64,000 nt of DNA, taken from positions 51,007 through 115,006 of the forward strand of contig NZ_JABFMP010000022.1 in NCBI RefSeq assembly GCF_013359595.1, given 5' to 3'. The notes beneath the pieces were generated by a model, which worked only from the letters and a program-made list of their open reading frames with translations, was not told the origin of the DNA and made no database searches. Shown piece by piece: positions 26,634 to 33,712 of the stretch. This DNA is from Pseudomonas sp. C1C7 (GTDB lineage: Bacteria; Pseudomonadota; Gammaproteobacteria; Pseudomonadales; Pseudomonadaceae). Numbering within the stretch: position 1 is the stretch's first letter; each line of letters begins with the position of its first letter. The position numbers and the translations under genes are program-made.

Positions 26634-27449
26634 CTACTGTTTTGGGGCACTGACAGGCTGTTGCTGCTGCGTATTCCAACGCTCGATATTGCGTTGCAAC
26701 ACAGCCTCCGTCAGTCCGGACGCGGGCAATTCTGTCATCTTTTTCGCCAGCTGTCCGCGCAACCACGGATCGTTGCAGGCCGAGTTATGGGAAACCGCCA
26801 GAAACAATCCCGGCTTGTCGATAGGTTGCGCACGGGCGATCAGGTCGTTGGTCATGCCCAGTGTTTGCGCCATGGCCATGCCCGAGTAACGTCCCGCCAG
26901 GACAAATTCCACCTCGCCCAGCAGCAATTTCTGAAAGGCCTGGGTCAGGTTTGGTGTACGGATCAGGGACAAATTCTGCTGGGTTGAAGCGACGAATTCT
27001 GGCGTCAATCGAGACTTTTCCGACAAAGCGCCGACATGTCCGGGCAAATCCTGCAGGTCGTTGTAGATCAGTGCCGAGTCCTTGCGGGTCCAGACCAGGT
27101 AGTCGTTTTCCAGCAATGGCGGATGGATGTAGTCCAGGGATTCCAGCTCGCTGACCGTCAAGGGGGTATCGGCCAGCATGTCCATGCGGCCACTGCGCAC
27201 TTCCTCCAGGGCCTGGGAACGTTTGCCGGCATAAAGCAACTCGACCTTGATGCCCAACTCCCCCGCCACTTGCTGCAGCAGGTCGGCACTGGCGCCGATC
27301 AGGTGCTTGGGATTTTGCGGGTCCTGCCAGAGGTACGGTGGCGCGTCCGGGCTGCCGGTGACCATCAGGCGCTCGCATTTGCCGGCGGCGATCGACAGCG
27401 TTGGCAATAGCGCCAGTCCCAGAAAACTCCATGCCAGACGCAGGTCCAT
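26634..27449 (-). CDS. Periplasmic transporter substrate-binding domain protein (SBP_bac_3 type)
   Basis: A 271-residue protein with a signal peptide (LRLAWSFLGLALLPTLSIAA) and a type II periplasmic binding fold: SPDAPPYLW, GASADLLQQVAGELG, RSGRMDMLADTPLTVSELE and a late GLFLAVSHNSACND loop. Family 3 binding proteins usually bind polar amino acids or feed histidine kinase sensors. No ABC permease or ATPase gene is nearby, so it may be an orphan binder or sensor domain. The ATG at 27449 follows AGGAG. It heads an operon with the DUF4398 and OmpA-like genes. Confidence 0.82.
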   Translation of the reverse strand: MDLRLAWSFLGLALLPTLSIAAGKCERLMVTGSPDAPPYLWQDPQNPKHLIGASADLLQQVAGELGIKVELLYAGKRSQALEEVRSGRMDMLADTPLTVSELESLDYIHPPLLENDYLVWTRKDSALIYNDLQDLPGHVGALSEKSRLTPEFVASTQQNLSLIRTPNLTQAFQKLLLGEVEFVLAGRYSGMAMAQTLGMTNDLIARAQPIDKPGLFLAVSHNSACNDPWLRGQLAKKMTELPASGLTEAVLQRNIERWNTQQQQPVSAPKQ

Positions 27450-27483
27450 GGCGAAAGCACTCCTCTTGTTTACAACACTGACA

Positions 27484-27510
27484 CCTGTAGGAGCGAGCTC
27501 GCTCCTGCAG
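27484..27510. repeat. Short hairpin, compact REP derivative
   Basis: CTGTAGGAGCGAGCTCGCTCCTGCAG is an almost perfect palindrome next to the etfA terminator, upstream of the solute-binding protein gene. Confidence 0.65.
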
Positions 27511-27546
27511 TTAAAAAAAAAGCCCGACCAAAAGGTCGGGCTCTTT
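27511..27546 (-). terminator. Rho-independent terminator of etfBA
   Basis: Stem AGCCCGACC/GGTCGGGCT with an AAAA loop (27521-27542); on the minus strand it is followed by about eight T. It lies just after etfA. Confidence 0.93.
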
Positions 27547-27564
27547 ATAAGTGAAGCGGCCGGA

Positions 27565-28494
27565 TTAGACCAGCTGCTCCAGCTCAGGGATGGCTTCGAA
27601 CAGGTCTGCAACCAGACCGTAGTCCGCCACCTGGAAGATCGGCGCTTCTTCGTCCTTGTTGATCGCAACGATCACCTTGGAGTCTTTCATGCCGGCCAGG
27701 TGCTGGATCGCGCCGGAGATACCGACGGCGATGTACAGCTGTGGCGCAACGATCTTGCCGGTCTGGCCGACCTGCATGTCGTTCGGTACGAAACCTGCGT
27801 CGACCGCGGCGCGCGAAGCACCCACGGCAGCGCCCAGCTTGTCGGCCAGGGCGTACAGGTGTTTGAAGTTGTCGCCGTTCTGCATGCCGCGGCCGCCGGA
27901 AACGACGATCTTGGCAGCGGTCAGTTCCGGACGATCGGACTTGGCCAGTTCTTCGCCGACGAAGCTGGAGATGCCAGCGTCGTGAGCAGCGGCAACGGCT
28001 TCAACGGCAGCCGAACCACCTTCAGCTGCAACCGGGTCGAAACCGGTGGAACGCACGGTGATCACTTTGACGGCGGCGTTCGATTGAACGGTAGCGATGG
28101 CGTTACCGGCGTAGATCGGACGCTTGAAGGTGTCGGCGCTTTCTACCGAGATGATCTCGGAGATCTGGTCGACGTCCAGTGCAGCGGCAACGCGCGGCAG
28201 GATGTTTTTGCCGTTGGAAGTGGCGGCAGCCAGGATGTGGCTGTAGCCCTTGCCCAGCTCTGCAACCAGAGGAGCAACGTTTTCCGGCAGCTGATGCGCG
28301 TAGGCGGCATTGTCAGCGTTCAGGACCTTGCTCACGCCCGCGATTTTCGCAGCGGCTTCAGCCACGGCGCCAGCGCCTTGACCGGCAACCAGCACGTGGA
28401 TGTCGCCGCCGATTTTGGCAGCGGCAGCAACGGTGTTCAGCGTGGCGGCAGCCAGCGCCTTGTTGTCGTGTTCAGCGATTACCAGGATAGTCAT
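27565..28494 (-). CDS. etfA: Electron transfer flavoprotein alpha subunit
   Basis: A 309-residue FixB/EtfA protein. The N-terminal domain is Ala-rich (LNTVAAAAKIGG, VLVAGQGAGAVAEAAA). The C-terminal FAD-binding half has VSGGRGMQNGDNF, GQTGKIVAPQLYIAVGISG and the AINKDEEAPIFQVADYG signature. With EtfB it accepts electrons from acyl-CoA and other dehydrogenases and passes them to ETF:ubiquinone oxidoreductase, encoded divergently upstream. It starts two bases after etfB and both share one promoter. Confidence 0.97.
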   Translation of the reverse strand: MTILVIAEHDNKALAAATLNTVAAAAKIGGDIHVLVAGQGAGAVAEAAAKIAGVSKVLNADNAAYAHQLPENVAPLVAELGKGYSHILAAATSNGKNILPRVAAALDVDQISEIISVESADTFKRPIYAGNAIATVQSNAAVKVITVRSTGFDPVAAEGGSAAVEAVAAAHDAGISSFVGEELAKSDRPELTAAKIVVSGGRGMQNGDNFKHLYALADKLGAAVGASRAAVDAGFVPNDMQVGQTGKIVAPQLYIAVGISGAIQHLAGMKDSKVIVAINKDEEAPIFQVADYGLVADLFEAIPELEQLV

Positions 28495-28496
28495 GG

Positions 28497-29246
28497 TCAG
28501 ATCACCTTCGCTTCGTTTTTCAGTTTCTCGACCAGTTCAGCGACCGACTTGACCTTGATGCCGGCGCTGCGTGCAGCAGGCGCTTCGACTTTCACGGTCT
28601 TGTTGGTGGAAGCGGTGGAAACGCCCAAAGCGTCCGGAGTCAGCGTCTCGAGAGGCTTCTTCTTGGCTTTCATGATGTTTGGCAGAGACGCGTAGCGCGG
28701 CTCGTTCAGACGCAGGTCGGTGGTCACGATGGCCGGCAGTTTCAGAGAAACGGTCTGCAGGCCGCCGTCGATTTCACGGGTGACAGCTACGCTGTCGCCG
28801 CTGATTTCGACCTTGGAGGCGAAAGTGCCCTGACCGTAGCCGCTCAGTGCAGCCAGCATCTGGCCAGTCTGGTTGTTGTCGCTGTCGATGGCCTGTTTGC
28901 CAAGGATCACCAGCTGAGGCTGTTCCTTGTCGACAACGGCCTTCAGCAGTTTGGCAACGGCCAGGGAAGTCAGGTCTTCGGCGGATTCGACGAGGATGGC
29001 GCGGTCGGCACCCAGAGCCAGCGCGGTGCGCAGTTGCTCCTGAGCGGTGGACGGGCCGACGGAGACGACGACGATTTCAGATGCAACGCCTTTCTCTTTC
29101 AGGCGTACCGCTTCTTCCACTGCGATTTCGCAGAATGGGTTCATCGACATCTTGACGTTGGCAAGATCGACGCCGGAATTGTCCGCCTTGACGCGGACCT
29201 TGACGTTGTAATCCACAACGCGTTTGACAGCTACAAGAACCTTCAT
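28497..29246 (-). CDS. etfB: Electron transfer flavoprotein beta subunit
   Basis: A 249-residue FixA/EtfB protein: MKVLVAVKRVVDYNVKVRVK, MNPFCEIAVEEAVRLKEKG, LALGADRAILVE and GKQAIDSDNNQTGQM (the AMP/nucleotide-binding segment). It is the partner of EtfA and is first in the two-gene operon. A minus-strand promoter candidate, TTGACA-N16-TAGAGG, lies 80-107 bases upstream of the start. Confidence 0.97.
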   Translation of the reverse strand: MKVLVAVKRVVDYNVKVRVKADNSGVDLANVKMSMNPFCEIAVEEAVRLKEKGVASEIVVVSVGPSTAQEQLRTALALGADRAILVESAEDLTSLAVAKLLKAVVDKEQPQLVILGKQAIDSDNNQTGQMLAALSGYGQGTFASKVEISGDSVAVTREIDGGLQTVSLKLPAIVTTDLRLNEPRYASLPNIMKAKKKPLETLTPDALGVSTASTNKTVKVEAPAARSAGIKVKSVAELVEKLKNEAKVI

Positions 29247-29325
29247 GGATTCCTCGTTACTCTCCGGTGAAAAGAAAGTCGCCTAGGCGAACCTGGCGGT
29301 TGGATGCTCATCGGGCGCAAGGGCA

Positions 29326-29353
29326 CCTCTAAAAACGCCGGCATTGGTGTCAA
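29326..29353 (-). promoter_or_regulatory. Sigma-70 promoter candidate for etfBA
   Basis: On the minus strand a consensus -35 TTGACA (29353-29348) is followed after 16 bases by TAGAGG (29331-29326). The -10 element is weak, so confidence is moderate. Confidence 0.5.
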
Positions 29354-29538
29354 GTGACCATCACTCACGATGTTCATGACCGTTGGTCAGGAGTGACCGA
29401 CAAGTCATTCGATTTCGTGGCGTGTAAACTGCGCGTTGAATCCCAATGGCGCTTCACTTTCCACTGCCATCGCCCTGTCTTTAGAGGTGCTCTTGATACC
29501 TGTATTAAGCCTACGGCGAGCGCAAAACCGCCCGTATC

Positions 29539-29564
29539 TTGACCGGAACACCTATTCCGGTCAA
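29539..29564. promoter_or_regulatory. Palindrome TTGACCGGAA-N6-TTCCGGTCAA
   Basis: Perfect 10-base arms with flanking CCGTA/TACGG that extend the symmetry past one unpaired base. It has no T-run on either strand, so it is more like an operator or an RNA hairpin than a terminator. Confidence 0.5.
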
Positions 29565-29624
29565 TACGGCAAAATAGCCGTTCATAACCCGCGTGACTTT
29601 GATTTCTCTGGCTTTGAGCCAATT

Positions 29625-29669
29625 CAAACAAACGTTTGTATTGGACCCTGAGAGTGGTGTAGATATAAT
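29625..29669 (+). promoter_or_regulatory. PsrA-type operator and sigma-70 promoter of the ETF dehydrogenase gene
   Basis: CAAAC-N4-GTTTG at 29625-29638 fits the published PsrA consensus (G/C)AAAC-N2-4-GTTT(G/C). Two bases later is a strong promoter, TTGGAC (29641-29646)-N17-TATAAT (29664-29669). A repressor bound here would cover the -35 region. PsrA is a TetR-family repressor relieved by long-chain fatty acids in Pseudomonas. Confidence 0.7.
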
Positions 29670-29794
29670 GCGCCACCCCAAGACAAAGGTGGTCGATCGA
29701 TTGTCCTCTCCCGACTCTACGCTGGGATTCATGGATGCGACACCAAACCTTAAAAATTAGAAAAAACTGTTGAGCCTTGAGTAGGAGATAGCCT

Positions 29795-31459
29795 GTGGAA
29801 CGCGAATACATGGAATTCGACGTGGTCATCGTCGGTGCCGGCCCCGCTGGCCTGTCCGCCGCCTGCCGGTTGAAGCAGAAGGCCGCCGAAGCCGGTAAGG
29901 AAATCAGCGTCTGCGTGGTTGAAAAAGGCTCCGAGGTCGGTGCTCACATCCTGTCCGGTGCCGTGTTCGAACCACGCGCCCTGAACGAGCTGTTCCCGGA
30001 CTGGAAAGAACTCGGCGCACCGCTGAACACGCCGGTCACCCGCGACGACATCTTCGTCCTGAAAAACGCCGACAGCGCGCAGAAAATCCCTGACTTCTTT
30101 GTGCCCAAGACCATGCACAACGAAGGCAACTACATCATCTCCCTGGGCAACCTGTGCCGCTGGCTGGCCCAGCAGGCCGAGAACCTGGGCGTGGAAATCT
30201 ACCCGGGCTTCGCCGCACAGGAAGCGCTGTTCGACGAAAACGGCATCGTGCGCGGGATCATCACCGGCGACCTGGGCGTCGACCGCGAAGGCAATCCGAA
30301 GGAAGGCCTTTACACCCCGGGCATGGAACTGCGTGGCAAGTACACGCTGTTCGCCGAAGGTTGCCGTGGCCACATCGGCAAGCAACTGATCAAGCGCTTC
30401 AAGCTCGACAGCGATTCCGACGTCCAGCACTACGGCATCGGCCTGAAGGAAATCTGGGAAGTCGATCCGGCCAAGCACCAGCCAGGCCTGGTCGTCCACA
30501 CCGCCGGTTGGCCGATGGACATCATGGGCACCGAAAACACCGGTGGCTCGTTCCTCTATCACCTGGAAAACAACCAGGTCGTGGTCGGCCTGATCGTCGA
30601 CCTGTCCTACAGCAACACCTTCCTGTCGCCGTTCGACGAGTTCCAGCGCCTCAAGCATCACCCGGTGCTCAAGCAGTACCTGGAAGGCGGCAAGCGCATC
30701 AGCTACGGCGCTCGCGCCATCTGCAAAGGCGGCCTGAACTCGCTGCCGAAGATGGTCTTCAAGGGCGGCGCGCTGATCGGTTGCGACCTCGGCACCCTGA
30801 ACTTCGCCAAGATCAAGGGCAGCCACACCGCGATGAAGTCCGGCATGCTCGCCGCTGAAGCGGTGGCTGACGCGCTGTTCGCCGACAAGGACGGCAGCGA
30901 AGAGCTGACCACCTACGTCGACGCGTTCAAGAACAGCTGGCTCCATGAAGAACTGTTCGCCAGCCGTAACTTCGGCCCGGCGATCCACAAATTCGGCGCC
31001 ATCGTCGGCGGCGGTTTCAACTGGCTGGACCAGAACATCTTCGGCGGCAAACTGCCGTTCACCCTGCACGACACCAAGCCGGACTACGCTTGCCTGAAGC
31101 TGGCAGCCGACTGCAAGAAGATCGACTATCCGAAGCCGGACGGCAAAATCAGCTTCGACAAGTTGAGCTCGGTGTTCATCTCCGGGACCAACCACGAAGA
31201 AGAGCAACCTTGCCACCTGAAGCTGACCGACCCGAGCATCCCGATCAGCAAGAACCTGCCGCTGTACGACGAACCTGCCCAGCGCTACTGCCCGGCCGGC
31301 GTGTATGAAGTGGTAACCAAGGAAGACGGCGAGAAGCGCTTCCAGATCAACGCCCAGAACTGCGTTCACTGCAAGACCTGCGACATCAAGGACCCTGCAC
31401 AGAACATCACCTGGGTGACACCTGAAGGGGCCGGCGGCCCGACTTACCCGAACATGTAA
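29795..31459 (+). CDS. Electron transfer flavoprotein:ubiquinone oxidoreductase
   Basis: A 554-residue ETF-QO. The N-terminus has the FAD-binding fold (DVVIVGAGPAGLSAAC, VVEKGSEVGAHILSGA). The C-terminus has a ferredoxin-type 4Fe-4S site whose four Cys are spaced as in NCVHCKTCDIKDP plus an earlier Cys in QRYCPAGVYE. It is membrane-associated and passes electrons from reduced EtfAB to ubiquinone, which links beta-oxidation and amino-acid catabolism to respiration. The GTG start at 29795 lies after GGAGA, about ten bases upstream; a methionine five codons in (MEFDVV) is an alternative. Its leader is about 120 bases. Two terminators follow. Confidence 0.96.
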   Translation: MEREYMEFDVVIVGAGPAGLSAACRLKQKAAEAGKEISVCVVEKGSEVGAHILSGAVFEPRALNELFPDWKELGAPLNTPVTRDDIFVLKNADSAQKIPDFFVPKTMHNEGNYIISLGNLCRWLAQQAENLGVEIYPGFAAQEALFDENGIVRGIITGDLGVDREGNPKEGLYTPGMELRGKYTLFAEGCRGHIGKQLIKRFKLDSDSDVQHYGIGLKEIWEVDPAKHQPGLVVHTAGWPMDIMGTENTGGSFLYHLENNQVVVGLIVDLSYSNTFLSPFDEFQRLKHHPVLKQYLEGGKRISYGARAICKGGLNSLPKMVFKGGALIGCDLGTLNFAKIKGSHTAMKSGMLAAEAVADALFADKDGSEELTTYVDAFKNSWLHEELFASRNFGPAIHKFGAIVGGGFNWLDQNIFGGKLPFTLHDTKPDYACLKLAADCKKIDYPKPDGKISFDKLSSVFISGTNHEEEQPCHLKLTDPSIPISKNLPLYDEPAQRYCPAGVYEVVTKEDGEKRFQINAQNCVHCKTCDIKDPAQNITWVTPEGAGGPTYPNM

Positions 31460-31477
31460 GCCAAGGCCACAATCACA

Positions 31478-31503
31478 AATGCCCCGACTTGTCGGGGCAT
31501 TTG
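31478..31503. terminator. Terminator hairpin after the ETF dehydrogenase gene
   Basis: AAATGCCCCGAC/GTCGGGGCATTT forms a strong stem with a 2-base loop; T-rich on the right and A-rich on the left, so it can work in either direction. Confidence 0.88.
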
Positions 31504-31536
31504 CGTTTCTGCGGCCTGAAAAATCCGCCGCCCATA

Positions 31537-31568
31537 AAAAATGCCCGCCTCTCGCGAGACGGGCATTT
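31537..31568. terminator. Terminator hairpin shared with aroP
   Basis: AAAATGCCCGCCTCTCG/CGAGACGGGCATTTT stem, with A-run to the left, T-run to the right. It lies just after the minus-strand permease gene and serves it, with the neighbour at 31478. Confidence 0.9.
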
Positions 31569-31586
31569 TCATTGACGCACTGGCCG

Positions 31587-32999
31587 TTAGCGGGCTGGCG
31601 CGGCTACCACGGCAGCATCACGACGCTTGCTCTTGATGGCGTAGCAGACCCACATGAACACGAGCCACACCGGGATCGCGTACACCGAGACCTGGATCCC
31701 CGGAATCAGCAGCATCACGCCCAGAATGAACACCACGAACGCCAGGCAGACGTAGTTACCGTACGGGTACCACAAGGCCTTGAACAGCGAAGTCTGGCCG
31801 GTCTTGTTCATGTGCTGGCGGAACTTGAAGTGCGAGTAGCTGATCATCGCCCAGTTGATCACCAGGGTCGCCACCACCAGCGACATCAGCAGTTCCAGCG
31901 CGCTTTGCGGCATCAGGTAGTTCAGCAGGACCGCGATCAGCGTCACGGCCGCCGAGGCCAGGATCGAACGAACCGGCACGCCGCGCTTGTCAATCTTCGC
32001 CAGCGCCTTCGGTGCATCGCCCTGCTCTGCCATGCCCAGCAACATGCGGCTGTTGCAGTAAGTGCCACTGTTGTACACCGACAACGCCGCGGTCAGGACC
32101 ACGAAGTTGAGGATGTGCGCGGCAGTGTTGCTGCCCAGCATCGAGAACACCTGGACGAACGGGCTGCCACTGTAGGAGTCGCCGGAAGCATTCAGGGTAT
32201 CCAGCAGGCTGTTCCAGGGCGTCAGGGACAGCAGGATCACCAGCGCGCCGATGTAGAAAATCAGGATCCGGTAGATCACCTGGTTGATGGCTTTCGGGAT
32301 CACGGTTTTCGGCTTGTCGGCTTCGGCGGCGGTGAAACCGAGCATTTCCAGACCGCCGAAGGAGAACATGATGATCGCCATGGCCATCACCAGCCCGCTG
32401 ACGCCATTGGGGAAGAACCCGCCGTGGGACCAGAGGTTGGAGACCGCCGCCTGCGGGCCGCCGTGGCCGCTGACCAGCAGGTAGCTGCCCAGGCCGATCA
32501 TGCCGACGATCGCCACGACCTTGATGATCGCGAACCAGAACTCGGCCTCGCCGAAGACTTTGACGTTGGCCAGGTTGATCGCGTTGATCAGCACGAAGAA
32601 GGCTGCCGCCGTGGCCCAGGTCGGGATTTCCGGTGCCCAGTAATGAATGTATTTGCCGACCGCGGTCAGCTCGGACATGCCCACCAGGATGTACAGAATC
32701 CAGCAGTTCCAGCCCGACAGGAAGCCGGCGAAACCGCCCCAGTATTTATGCGCGAAGTGGCTGAAGGAACCGGCAACCGGCTCTTCGACGATCATTTCGC
32801 CCAGTTGGCGCATGATCATGAAGGCGATGAAACCGCAGATGGCGTAGCCGAGGATCATCGACGGGCCGGCGGATTTCAGCACCCCGGCGGAACCCAGGAA
32901 CAATCCGGTACCGATGGCACCGCCCAGGGCGATCAATTGGATGTGGCGATTCTTCAGGCCGCGTTTCAGCTCGCCTGAATGCGAGTTTTGTCCACTCAT
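31587..32999 (-). CDS. aroP: Aromatic amino acid permease (AroP-type, AAT family)
   Basis: A 470-residue APC-superfamily permease with about 12 membrane helices. The N-terminus (GELKRGLKNRHIQLIALGG, AIGTGLFLGSAG) and the AVSNLWSHGGFFPNG, SFGGLEMLGFTAAEAD, and SVYNSGTYCNSRMLLG stretches follow E. coli AroP/PheP closely, AroP the better match. It should import Trp, Tyr and Phe with protons; Phe-specific transport is the alternative. The ATG at 32999 (MSGQNSHSG) was chosen; its Shine-Dalgarno is weak. A 20-codon reading frame with two Trp codons lies 60 bases upstream on the same strand and may control it. Confidence 0.88.
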   Translation of the reverse strand: MSGQNSHSGELKRGLKNRHIQLIALGGAIGTGLFLGSAGVLKSAGPSMILGYAICGFIAFMIMRQLGEMIVEEPVAGSFSHFAHKYWGGFAGFLSGWNCWILYILVGMSELTAVGKYIHYWAPEIPTWATAAAFFVLINAINLANVKVFGEAEFWFAIIKVVAIVGMIGLGSYLLVSGHGGPQAAVSNLWSHGGFFPNGVSGLVMAMAIIMFSFGGLEMLGFTAAEADKPKTVIPKAINQVIYRILIFYIGALVILLSLTPWNSLLDTLNASGDSYSGSPFVQVFSMLGSNTAAHILNFVVLTAALSVYNSGTYCNSRMLLGMAEQGDAPKALAKIDKRGVPVRSILASAAVTLIAVLLNYLMPQSALELLMSLVVATLVINWAMISYSHFKFRQHMNKTGQTSLFKALWYPYGNYVCLAFVVFILGVMLLIPGIQVSVYAIPVWLVFMWVCYAIKSKRRDAAVVAAPAR

Positions 33000-33256
33000 G
33001 AAAAGGGTCTCACGCAAGGTTTGATGATGTTCGGGAAGCGTTGCTGCTTGGAAACGACGTTAAGCGGCACCGATCAAACCCCAGCGCAGGCACCAGGAGT
33101 TCAGCGTATTTACAACGGTCATGCGTCACCTGTTTGTTTTTATCTGTGACGAAATCGAACCCGACGCGCTCGTGACGCGGCGGAGTGAACAAGGCGGATA
33201 GCCTTGAGGTGTGCGCGATAGCGCAGGAGGTCACAGGTAAAACGCGGCGCATTGTA
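33000..33256 (-). promoter_or_regulatory. Putative structured leader of aroP
   Basis: An extended -10-like TGTACAAT (minus strand, plus 33251-33258) lies about 130 bases before a small reading frame at 33122-33060. Between them are small hairpins (TGCGC-TATC-GCGCA at about 33217 and AAGGC-TATCC-GCCTT at about 33191). About 60 bases separate the small frame from the permease start. No classical terminator hairpin with a T-run is seen in that gap. Confidence 0.45.
33060..33122 (-). CDS. Possible 20-residue leader peptide upstream of aroP
   Basis: Minus-strand ATG at 33122 to TAA at 33062-33060 encodes MTVVNTLNSWCLRWGLIGAA, with Trp at positions 10 and 14, Cys at 11 and Arg at 13. AGGTGA precedes the start by a few bases. 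A tryptophan-bearing frame directly before an aromatic permease resembles leader peptides such as TnaC or TrpL, in which ribosome stalling reports Trp supply. The frame is short, so chance is possible; conservation would decide. Confidence 0.5.
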   Translation of the reverse strand: MTVVNTLNSWCLRWGLIGAA

Positions 33257-33513
33257 CACCGCCAACCCCGTGCTGCCAGACACTGCGCGCCCGAACCTCG
33301 GGCATGGCGCGCATGACACCTTGCGTGGAGGGGGGAAACAAGCGGGTCGGGGCGTTAAGGAGCGTCGTGTTTGGTCGGGATGCGGAAGAATTTTCTTACA
33401 GTAGCGAGTGAAGGGTGATTCCACAGGAGCAATCCGTGGATTTCGTCAGGATTTCTTTACAGCCCGTAACGGTGATTTTCCATTTCGGGAATCGATGTTG
33501 TTGCCGCTGACGT
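33257..33513. other. Gene-free stretch upstream of the aroP leader
   Basis: I see no reading frame with Pseudomonas codon usage here. The region lies between the probable aroP promoter and the REP pair at 33514. A -35 candidate (CTGGCA on minus at 33279-33274) is weak. Confidence 0.5.
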
Positions 33514-33607
33514 CTTCGCGGGCAAGCCCGCTCCCACAAGGTTTTTGCAGTGATCACAAAATCGCGCCGCACACTCGATCCCTGTGGGAGCGGGCTTGCC
33601 CGCGAAG
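33514..33607. repeat. REP pair (inverted, GCGGGCAAGC family)
   Basis: The arms 33514-33541 and 33580-33607 pair almost perfectly (CTTCGCGGGCAAGCCCGCTCCCACA with its inverse), with a 38-base spacer. It lies 3' to rluB. Confidence 0.88.
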
Positions 33608-33642
33608 AGGCCCTCACACCCCCCAAAAATCAAATCTGACCG

Positions 33643-33672
33643 CAAAAAAAAACGCCAACCCAAAGGCTGGCG
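33643..33672 (-). terminator. Rho-independent terminator of the scpA-scpB-rluB operon
   Basis: Stem CGCCAACC/GGCTGGCG-like (33653-33672) followed on the minus strand by a run of T (plus A-run at 33643-33652). It lies 40 bases after rluB. Confidence 0.9.
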
Positions 33673-33712
33673 TATCTCGCTTGCAGCTTGAAGCTCAAGG
33701 CTTACCGCTGCC

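Larger units (their letters stand above)
29247..29794. other. 548-base divergent control region between etfB and the ETF dehydrogenase gene
   Basis: No gene is visible. It holds the minus-strand promoter candidate for etfBA, an inverted pair of TTTAGAGGTGC.CTTG copies (about 29319-29334 on minus and 29480-29495 on plus), a 10-base-arm palindrome at 29539-29564, and a PsrA-type box with a near-consensus promoter for the plus-strand gene. Each is listed separately. Confidence 0.7.

Noticed and set aside
28179..28490. Plus-strand frame opposite etfA rich in Arg/Gln/Pro
   Set aside because: Shadow of the etfA Ala-rich coding strand.
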